A program made the position numbers and the translations under genes. Shown here one piece after another: positions 1-6,618 of a DNA stretch of 36,820 nucleotides (positions within the stretch are counted from its first letter, which is position 1; every line of letters starts with the position of its first letter). A model generated the notes under the pieces. That model had not been told where the DNA came from. It ran no database searches and saw nothing but the letters and a program-made list of their open reading frames with translations. The stretch is taken from the NCBI GenBank assembly GCA_913060515.1, contig CAJXRZ010000061.1:1-36820 (forward strand). Direction: 5' to 3'. This DNA is from an uncultured Pseudomonadota bacterium. Lineage in GTDB: Bacteria > Myxococcota_A > UBA796 > CAJQPC01.

Positions 1-3000
1 CATGCGCCGCTGCTGGGCCTCACGCTCACGTACTCGCGCGCTGACAACAGCCAGCGCCGCAAAAGTCGCCAAACCCCTCAAGATTCGGGCAGTGCGTCGA
101 AGCTGTCCCTGGCTCGCACGGTAGCTGTCCAAATAGAGCGCGCCGATGCTGTCTCCGCCCTGCATCAGCGGCACACAGAGAACACTGCGCATTCGCATGT
201 TGGCGACGCTCTTGAAGGCCTGAAGGTCCCCTCTCTCCCCAAGATCCGTGGCCAGGATCTCCCGCCCCGAAGCCACAGCCCGTCGTAGGATGTTCATGCT
301 TGGGGCTGGCTCAACCACGCCGACCCGCACCACGGAACAGGCGACCTCTGGGGGATTTCCAAGGGCAACGAAGGCCCTCTCTGCGTCCGGAATCAACTCC
401 AGCGAGACCTCACAGACCTGCTGAAGTAGCTCATCCAAGCCCAAGTCGGCGCGCAGATGTTTGGTGAGATCCAGCAGGTGCTCAAGAGCAGTGTCGCTGT
501 CCTCAATGGAGGCTTCACCGAGCTCATCCAACAAACCAAGAGCCTGCAGCTCAAGCTCAACGTGCTCAACTTCTTGGGCGTAGCTGAGCACTCGGTCGAG
601 CAGGGCTCGAGCAGACTCGCTTCTGCCAAGCTCCATGTAGGAGCGCGCAGCCCAGCCCCGAACAAAGGCCAGGTCACTCGCCAGCCCGGCCTCCACCAGC
701 GGACCTTCCAGTTCACTGAGGCTGTCGTCAATGTCCTCGCCCAAGCCAAGACGCGCTCTGGCCAAGACGAGCAAGACCCTGGAACGCGAGGTCTCGCCGA
801 CAAGCTTGGCCGACTGAGCCAACTTGACGGCCTTCATTGCGCGCGCTTGAGCATCCTCCCTACGGACCGACGCTGAGAGTTCCGCCTCTCGCCGGGCCAG
901 CTCAACCATCTCTCCCACCATTCCGTGGGCGGCGGCCAGAACACCGCACTGGGCATAGAGCTTCTCGGCCTGGTCCCACTCTTTGAGGGAGGCGTGGGCC
1001 TCTCCGAGGTTGCCCAGAGCAACGGCTTCCAGATTCGCCAATCCTTCGGCTCGAGCGCCGGCGACAGCCTCGCCACCAACATGAACGGCCCGCTCCCCTC
1101 GCCCACTCTCCCGGCAAGCCAAGCAGAGGTTGACCTGGAGACGCAGTACGTCCCGCTTGGATTGCAGGCGCTCGAAGAGTAGCAGGGACTCCTCCCAGGC
1201 AGACACAGCCCGCCTACGTTCTGAGCCCAGGTACAGGGCAGTGCCTAGATTGAGCAGAGTGCGCGCTCTCTCAAGGGGGCCAAGGCCTCCTCCCCGGGCA
1301 GCAAGCGGCGCCAGGACGTTGATGGCCTCGGAGCTGCGATTCAATGCGATCAGCACTCGACCGCGGACCGAAGCCAAGATGCGCGCGCTCTCTTCTGGCA
1401 AACCGACCGGGCTGGCGACCTCCAGGGCTTCCGCTGCCTGCCCATGCGCGAGCAGAGACTGGGCATGCACCAAGGCCAAGCCACCCCAGCACTCCGGATC
1501 TCGTGCCCGCGACAGCTCGCCACGCTGAGCCGCTACGGTGGCCGCCTCTAGGTAAGAGGCACTTCGGAAATGTAGATTTGCCCAAGCAAGCCGGTGTTTC
1601 AGACTCTCCTCTGGGGGGCCCAGTTCAGACAAGAGCGCGCGGCCAAGTTCCAGCTCTCCGGCACCACAGCGTGCTTGAGCCACCTCAAGTCCACCAGCAA
1701 TCGTGCAGGCCGAGAGCAGAGCCTCCGCCTCAGCGCGCTGCCCGCCACAGAGGTGGGCATGAATCAGCGAATCGGCCAACTCAGCGCTGGGAACCCTGCG
1801 AAGTGCCCCTTGGCCCAAGCGAACCGCACGCTGCCAACGCGACGGGCAAAGCCCGCGGACTGCCTTGGGGGCGAGCTGAGCAGCAAGCTCCAGCGAGTCT
1901 CCTCCCAGGGCGAGCGCGAGGATTCGGTCGCCTGCCACATCGTTGGCCAGCGCCCACTGAAGCACTGCGCTGTGCAGGCGTGGGTCCTTGGCCTGGAGGC
2001 GGCCTTGAGCTCCTAAGGAGAGTCCGACACCCTGGCTGTGCTCCTCGAGCATTCCACCAGATCTCAGCAGCTCGATCGACAGCTCCAGACTCCGTTGGCC
2101 AAGCAGCCAGATCTGTTCCAAGGCCTCCAGTGGCACACATCCAGCCAGCTCAAGGAGCTGCGCCAGCTCCCTCTCGGAGCCCTGCAAAGCTGCCACCCCC
2201 AGAGGGTCCTGCGCCATTGCGCCTTCCAGGATCTGGGAGGCGTCCGCTACGAAGCCCCTACTCCCCCGCCGCAAGGCTCCTTTGCCGAGCGCGTGGACCA
2301 GGGCCTGGGCCAAGATTCCTGGCCGACCTTCCCCTTGTTCGACCAGCCCCTGGCAGATTCCGAGCTCCAGCGACAGTCCGGGCAAGAGCCGGCCTGCCAA
2401 GGCTTGGATTTGCAAGGCATCCCAAGGCATCCAGTCAACGGTGTCCTGGCCAGGCAAGGGGCCCTCACCAAAGGCCAACACATCCGCCCGCTGGGTCGTG
2501 ACGAGCAGTTCGATGACCTGCCGGCTGGCCGAATCCAACAAGTCCCAGTCTGGAACAAGCAGGCTCAGGCGCTTTGTGCTGCGCGCACAGATGGCCTCGG
2601 CTGCAGCGACAATACGAGCCCTGTGGTCCTGCTCGGAGGGCACAGCGACGGGCTCACCCAGCTGCGGTGCAGACAAGGCACAGCCAACCCCAGACCACTG
2701 CTCACCGTTGGAGCGAAGCAGGACGCCCACCTTCCCAGCCTCGGCCAAGGCGGACAGGCACCGAGTCACCTGATGATCACGGCCAGCTTGCTGGGGCACG
2801 CTCCACCCCAGAGTTCCGCCCTTCGCGACCCAGGCTTCAAGCGCAACATCCTCCGGGCGGGGCACATGAACGGCAGCCAGCCTACGACGCAGGTCCCTTG
2901 GACTGAGCAGCGGCAAGCGCGCACCCTGGTCGACCAACTGGAGTCGAAGCTCCGCTGCGGTAGCGCGGTCTTTGGGCTGAACGGCAAAGGCCCGTTCAAA

Positions 3001-3660
3001 GAAGAGCTGCTGCCAATGAGGCGCTCCTTCCGGATGTGGGCGTTGACCGCGTCGCTGCAGCAAGGCTTCGATTGGGCCCAGCTCAGGCCACGGAAGCGCC
3101 CCAAAGAGCAGCTCCCAGAAGACCAGCGCCGCGCTGTAGACGTCCGCGCCCTGACCACCGCGGCCTGAGGCGACCTCTGGAGCGGCGTAGGCTGGCGTGC
3201 CACCGGACTGGGTGTGGCTCAAGCCAAAGTCAATCAGCCGCAAGCCACCTGTCTTGGCACAGATCAGCAGGTTCTCCGGCTTGATGTCTCCGTGATGCCA
3301 GCCATCGTGGTGCACATGGGCAAGGGCGTCCATCAGCTCAGCGCACCACCGAAGCGCCTGGGCTGGCGTGATGTGCTCCGGCCGACGCTGACTCAGAGGA
3401 CTGCCGAGAACACGCTCCAAGGCCACCCAGCTCACCGGCTGGTCACCCGCATCGAGCACCGCCGGGATGCAGGGGTGAGCGATCCCCCGCAGGGTCCTGA
3501 GCTCCGCATCCGCAGGGCCAGGCAGGACCTTCACTGCAGCTTGGCGTCCAGCACCGTCTAGAGCAGCGTAGGTCACTCCAAAAGCGCCCCGGCCGAGCTC
3601 ATGGAGCAAGCGCCAAGGGCCGAGTTGAGTTCTCATCTCCGGACTTTTTGGGGACAGCAT
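1..3660 (-). CDS. Ser/Thr protein kinase with degenerate AAA-like, TPR and GAF regions (C-terminus outside window)
   Basis: Cytoplasmic signalling kinase; 1220 codons are visible and the frame is still open at base 1, so the C-terminus is missing. Residues about 15-250 form a Hanks-type kinase: glycine loop GRGAFG (23-28), Lys44 in AAVKVL, catalytic loop HHGDIKPEN (122-130, Asp125), DFG at 144-146, and APE about 160-162 after an unusually short activation segment. Residues about 300-480 resemble the AAA module of PknK-type kinases (LSLLVPDWDLLDSASR looks like a worn Walker B) but have no Walker A Gly-Lys-Ser/Thr. Residues about 550-1050 are Ala/Leu-rich TPR-like helices, and about 1065-1215 a GAF domain (LCVPLMQGGDSIGALYLD). 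The family often ends in a histidine kinase, sigma-54 or cyclase domain; that end is not visible. Start: ATG 3660 with GAGGG just upstream; ATG 3636 is the alternative. Confidence 0.88.
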   Translation of the reverse strand, partial: MLSPKSPEMRTQLGPWRLLHELGRGAFGVTYAALDGAGRQAAVKVLPGPADAELRTLRGIAHPCIPAVLDAGDQPVSWVALERVLGSPLSQRRPEHITPAQALRWCAELMDALAHVHHDGWHHGDIKPENLLICAKTGGLRLIDFGLSHTQSGGTPAYAAPEVASGRGGQGADVYSAALVFWELLFGALPWPELGPIEALLQRRGQRPHPEGAPHWQQLFFERAFAVQPKDRATAAELRLQLVDQGARLPLLSPRDLRRRLAAVHVPRPEDVALEAWVAKGGTLGWSVPQQAGRDHQVTRCLSALAEAGKVGVLLRSNGEQWSGVGCALSAPQLGEPVAVPSEQDHRARIVAAAEAICARSTKRLSLLVPDWDLLDSASRQVIELLVTTQRADVLAFGEGPLPGQDTVDWMPWDALQIQALAGRLLPGLSLELGICQGLVEQGEGRPGILAQALVHALGKGALRRGSRGFVADASQILEGAMAQDPLGVAALQGSERELAQLLELAGCVPLEALEQIWLLGQRSLELSIELLRSGGMLEEHSQGVGLSLGAQGRLQAKDPRLHSAVLQWALANDVAGDRILALALGGDSLELAAQLAPKAVRGLCPSRWQRAVRLGQGALRRVPSAELADSLIHAHLCGGQRAEAEALLSACTIAGGLEVAQARCGAGELELGRALLSELGPPEESLKHRLAWANLHFRSASYLEAATVAAQRGELSRARDPECWGGLALVHAQSLLAHGQAAEALEVASPVGLPEESARILASVRGRVLIALNRSSEAINVLAPLAARGGGLGPLERARTLLNLGTALYLGSERRRAVSAWEESLLLFERLQSKRDVLRLQVNLCLACRESGRGERAVHVGGEAVAGARAEGLANLEAVALGNLGEAHASLKEWDQAEKLYAQCGVLAAAHGMVGEMVELARREAELSASVRREDAQARAMKAVKLAQSAKLVGETSRSRVLLVLARARLGLGEDIDDSLSELEGPLVEAGLASDLAFVRGWAARSYMELGRSESARALLDRVLSYAQEVEHVELELQALGLLDELGEASIEDSDTALEHLLDLTKHLRADLGLDELLQQVCEVSLELIPDAERAFVALGNPPEVACSVVRVGVVEPAPSMNILRRAVASGREILATDLGERGDLQAFKSVANMRMRSVLCVPLMQGGDSIGALYLDSYRASQGQLRRTARILRGLATFAALAVVSARVREREAQQRRM

Positions 3661-3738
3661 GGTCCCTCATCGGATCTCAGCTCTGGACCACTGAGGCTAT
3701 TTGAACTGAATCCGATAAGGAACATGCTGTACACCTTG

Positions 3739-6303
3739 TCAGGGAGTGAACGCTACGGCCGAAGAAGAGAGACTGGTTCCCAGCACCTCGGCCGGAACCG
3801 ACACAGCCCCGCCTCCGGTCAGTTGGTCAACCACGCTGTAGCCTTGAGTATCCGTCCAAGCGCCGTCATCGAGGAACACCTGAGTAGACGAGCCAACCAG
3901 CGCCGCTGCGCTGCTGCCATCGGACAGCCAGACGCTCTCACCGGAAGAGAGTCCGAGCCAGCCGTCACTGCCCTGGAAGGGCTCGTGGACCGTCGAGCCG
4001 TTCAAGGTGAAGCTGCCCGTGGCGTTCCCGTCCAGGACCATGAAGGTGCGAGAGCTGAAGCCCAGTGGGGTGGTGACCAGACCCGAGCCATCCATGGCGG
4101 AGAGGGTGACCAGGCGCATGGAGAAGAAACCCAGGGGCGTGGTCACCAGACCCGATCCGTCCAGATCCAGGCTGTAGCTTGTGCTGGACGACTCCATGCG
4201 CAGGGCGTTGGGCGTAAACACCATGCCCAGAGGGGTGGTCACCAGACCCGAGCCACCCGCGCTGGCGCTGTAGGCGGTCAGATCACCGTTGTTGTCCGGC
4301 CACGCCCACAACAGGGTGGAGGGGTCTCCGCCCTCCGCTCCGAGCTTCGTGTCCGCGTCCACAGCGGCCAGGAAGAGCTCCAGCTCATCGCTGGCGTAGA
4401 ACATCGACGTGGGGTGGTGGGTGCGTCCCCACTTGTCCACCACTGTGTCCACGCTCAAGGCCCACGCTAGGCCGTCTTTGGTCTCCCTGGCCGAATCGGG
4501 GGTGATGGTGCAGCTGCCAGTCGCGTCGGTCACGCAGCTGTAGCTGCCGGTCGAGGAGCCCGAGAGGGTCGCCAGGATCTCCAGGTTCTCTACCGACCAA
4601 CCCGCGGCGTCTTCGAGCTGGAGCACAAAGGAGGCCTGGATCTGACCGGAGGCGACCTTGGCCTCTGGCAGGATAGCGAGGTGGTAGGGACCGATGCTGT
4701 TGAAGGAGGTAGAACAGGCGGCAACGATGGCCTCCTCCACATCGATCACACCCGAGCTCTCACCCTCCGCGGCGTCTCCTGAAATCCAGAGAACGTCCTG
4801 AAGAATAAGGCGCATGTCCTCGGCCGCCCCGCCGCTCGCAAGGACAACAGCGGCGACTCCGCTGATCACCGCGGTGGCTTGGGAGCTTCCAGCCATGAAC
4901 CACAGACCGGTCTGGCTGGGGTCTCGGGGGTAGATGGACTCGGCCAGCATGCCGTCTGGGTAGCCGTCGTCGTTGTTGTCCGCCGTCAGATCGCCGCCCG
5001 GTGCCAGGATGTCCAGGGCTGTAGAGCGGTTGCTGTAGTCCGCGATCCAGTCCGCGGCTGCGCTGCTGGTGCTGTAGCCCGTGGCACCAACGGAGATCAC
5101 CATCGGATGGGCCGCCGGCCAGGTCACAGTGCGCAGCCCATCGTTTCCGGCCGCTGCGACGACCACCACGTCTGCCTCATTGGCCGCCTGCAACGCCTCG
5201 ATGAGGGCCTTGGACGGACGATAGTCCGGGTCGAAGGACAGGCTCAGGTTGATGATGTCGGCGCCTTCGGCCACCGCCCAGGCCAGGCCGTCGAGCAGCG
5301 CGACTTCGGTGCCTTCGTTGTTCTCGTTCAGGACCTTCACGGGCATGAGCGTCACACCTGGAGCGACGCCCTCCACGGCGCCATCACTGGCGATGAGGCT
5401 GGCGATGTGCGTTCCATGCATGTGGTCATCGCTTGGCACCGCGTCCAGGTTCACAAAGTCGTAGGGTGAAACGAAGCGAGAGCCGCTCAGGCTTGCAGCC
5501 TGTTCGAATCCAGCGCTGGTCTGGTAGGCCACGCCACTGTCCAGGACAGCGACGGTGATGCCGGAGAGGTCCTTGCTCCCATTGGCCTGGGCCTTGATGG
5601 CCTCCAGGTGCCACTGTGCCGGCTCGACGGGGACAGCGGCCTCGTAGCGGTCACACTGGGGGGAGTCGGTGACGGAGGTCTTGACCACGGTGGTGTCCGT
5701 GCTCGCCTTGATGGTGTCCGTGCTCGCCGTGGTGCTCGTGTCCGTGCTCGCCGTGGTGGTCGTGTCCGTGCTCGCCGTGGTGGTGCTGTCTGTGCTCGCG
5801 GTGGCGGTGTCCACAGCGGTGCTATCTGCAGTGGCGGTGTCCACAGCGGTGCTATCTGCAGTGGTGGTGTCAGCGCTCGATTTGTCCTTCTTTCCACCCT
5901 TGCCAGCCCCTCTCATCACGCCCACGGGAGCCGCATCCCAGATGCCCTCGGACCGAAGCTGGGCGACGAACTCCTCCGCGCTGCCCTGCCCTGGCACGCT
6001 GACCACAGCGAAACCACCCGGCCCGGCTGAACGAATGATCTTGGCCCCATGCGCCTCTGCCACAGACAGAGACCCGGCGGGCAGCATCACCTGGCCGGAC
6101 ACGTAGACCGCCGGCGAGGCCAAGGCCCCATCGTCGACCACAGAGCCAGCAGCCAGTAGCTCTCCCGCCCCAGCACGCACCTTAGCTACTGGAGCCTCCT
6201 TCTCACCGCTGCTTGCCGTTGGGGTGACTTCACGGGCCAGAAACACCAAGCCAATACTCAGGCCGCCCAGGAGAAGGGATGTACGACGAGAAGGAACGCG
6301 CAT
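3739..6303 (-). CDS. Exported subtilisin-like (S8) serine protease A with triplicated GSGLVTTPLG motif
   Basis: Predicted secreted or surface endopeptidase of 854 residues. The N-terminus is basic then hydrophobic (RRTSLLLGGLSIGLVFLA), a signal peptide or anchor. Residues about 60-125 could be an I9-like propeptide (inference). A Thr/Ser/Asp/Ala repeat linker spans 146-205. The S8 catalytic domain is about 245-530: Asp255 (VAVLDSG), His296 (HMHGTHIAS), oxyanion Asn387 (AAAGN) and Ser474 in AGSSQATA, where most subtilases have GTSMA. The C-terminal 320 residues match no domain I know; GSGLVTTPLG occurs three times there (about 684-747). The neighbour at 6619-9099 is a full-length paralogue, so the pair arose by tandem duplication. 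A TATAAT box and a perfect dyad lie upstream. The start is the first ATG, conserved with the paralogue (M-x-VPSRRTS). No clear Shine-Dalgarno. Confidence 0.93.
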   Translation of the reverse strand: MRVPSRRTSLLLGGLSIGLVFLAREVTPTASSGEKEAPVAKVRAGAGELLAAGSVVDDGALASPAVYVSGQVMLPAGSLSVAEAHGAKIIRSAGPGGFAVVSVPGQGSAEEFVAQLRSEGIWDAAPVGVMRGAGKGGKKDKSSADTTTADSTAVDTATADSTAVDTATASTDSTTTASTDTTTTASTDTSTTASTDTIKASTDTTVVKTSVTDSPQCDRYEAAVPVEPAQWHLEAIKAQANGSKDLSGITVAVLDSGVAYQTSAGFEQAASLSGSRFVSPYDFVNLDAVPSDDHMHGTHIASLIASDGAVEGVAPGVTLMPVKVLNENNEGTEVALLDGLAWAVAEGADIINLSLSFDPDYRPSKALIEALQAANEADVVVVAAAGNDGLRTVTWPAAHPMVISVGATGYSTSSAAADWIADYSNRSTALDILAPGGDLTADNNDDGYPDGMLAESIYPRDPSQTGLWFMAGSSQATAVISGVAAVVLASGGAAEDMRLILQDVLWISGDAAEGESSGVIDVEEAIVAACSTSFNSIGPYHLAILPEAKVASGQIQASFVLQLEDAAGWSVENLEILATLSGSSTGSYSCVTDATGSCTITPDSARETKDGLAWALSVDTVVDKWGRTHHPTSMFYASDELELFLAAVDADTKLGAEGGDPSTLLWAWPDNNGDLTAYSASAGGSGLVTTPLGMVFTPNALRMESSSTSYSLDLDGSGLVTTPLGFFSMRLVTLSAMDGSGLVTTPLGFSSRTFMVLDGNATGSFTLNGSTVHEPFQGSDGWLGLSSGESVWLSDGSSAAALVGSSTQVFLDDGAWTDTQGYSVVDQLTGGGAVSVPAEVLGTSLSSSAVAFTP
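4061..4254 (-). repeat. Three 29-bp copies encoding GSGLVTTPLG in protease A
   Basis: Near-identical copies lie at 4061-4089, 4130-4158 and 4226-4254, each encoding GSGLVTTPLG. The protein unit is about 25-30 residues: the motif, then Phe/Met and a Ser/Arg/Leu stretch such as FFSMRLVTLS. The paralogous protease has the same three copies at the equivalent place. Confidence 0.9.
5689..5868 (-). repeat. Low-complexity Thr/Ser/Asp/Ala coding repeat in protease A
   Basis: Two degenerate tandem families follow one another. One encodes TADSTAVDTA-like units and the other ASTDTTT-like units; the DNA reads as an 18-base-type unit containing gtgctcgccgtggtg. The product is a flexible linker of about 60 residues between N-terminal region and catalytic domain. 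The paralogue has only a short Ser-rich stretch there, so copy number probably changes by slippage (inference). Confidence 0.85.
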
Positions 6304-6339
6304 GATGGAATCCAGGGGAGTAGGAGCCCCGTAGATCGG

Positions 6340-6359
6340 TCAACACGTCGAAGTGTTGA
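6340..6359. promoter_or_regulatory. Perfect dyad upstream of protease A (candidate operator or 5'-UTR hairpin)
   Basis: TCAACAC and GTGTTGA form 7-base arms around GTCGAA. The core CACGTCGAAGTG recurs exactly at 33241-33252 upstream of the NtrC-type regulator. It lies about 20-40 bases downstream of the TATAAT box of protease A, so it could be an operator or an RNA hairpin. Function is inferred. Confidence 0.45.
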
Positions 6360-6376
6360 GGGCTGGAGCGGTCTGA

Positions 6377-6382
6377 ATTATA
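6377..6382 (-). promoter_or_regulatory. Candidate -10 box for protease A
   Basis: Read on the minus strand this is a consensus TATAAT, about 75 bases before the ATG at 6303. No good -35 box stands at the usual spacing. The palindrome ATACGCGTAT (6380-6389) overlaps it and TACGTA lies at 6391-6396, so regulator binding over the promoter is possible. Confidence 0.4.
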
Positions 6383-6542
6383 CGCGTATCTACGTATGCC
6401 ATGCTTTCGTTTGGCTTTCATTCCTGATAGACCTGCTCCATCCTTATAAAGGCAGGCGAGGCCTTCCCCACGTTCGGTCCCGGCGCTCGGTCCGTGGCGC
6501 AGACAACCGAGGCCAATCGATGCACGCCCCCCCGAACAGCGA

Positions 6543-6582
6543 CATCCCCTGAACCCCATTTTGAAATGGGATTCAGGGGATG
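6543..6582 (-). terminator. Hairpin after protease B
   Basis: CATCCCCTGAA and TTCAGGGGATG pair perfectly over 11 bases, and CCCCAT/ATGGGA extend the stem with a small bulge around TTTTGAA. It begins about 37 bases past the protease B stop codon. No T-run follows on the minus strand, so it may instead stabilise the 3' end. Confidence 0.5.
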
Positions 6583-6618
6583 CTCGTTCAGCGAAGACGA
6601 AGACGAGAAAAAAGTGCT

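Larger units (their letters stand above)
6304..6618. other. 315-bp non-coding stretch between the two proteases
   Basis: No credible gene. It holds, from the protease A side, the dyad at 6340-6359, the TATAAT box at 6377-6382 with overlapping palindromes, and the hairpin at 6543-6582 that probably ends the protease B transcript. I see nothing further in 6400-6540. Confidence 0.7.

Noticed and set aside
3669-3716. Inverted repeat ATCGGAT/ATCCGAT between protease A and the kinase gene
   Set aside because: Seven-base arms 34 bases apart, with only a 5-base inner pair; too weak to call a terminator or operator.
5689-5868. Possible CRISPR array
   Set aside because: The repeats are short, contiguous and in frame, with no spacers; they encode a protein linker.
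5669-6106. Plus-strand reading frame rich in Val/Ser/Ala
   Set aside because: It is the opposite-strand image of the Thr/Ser/Asp repeat in protease A; no start signals, and the minus strand encodes the clear protease.
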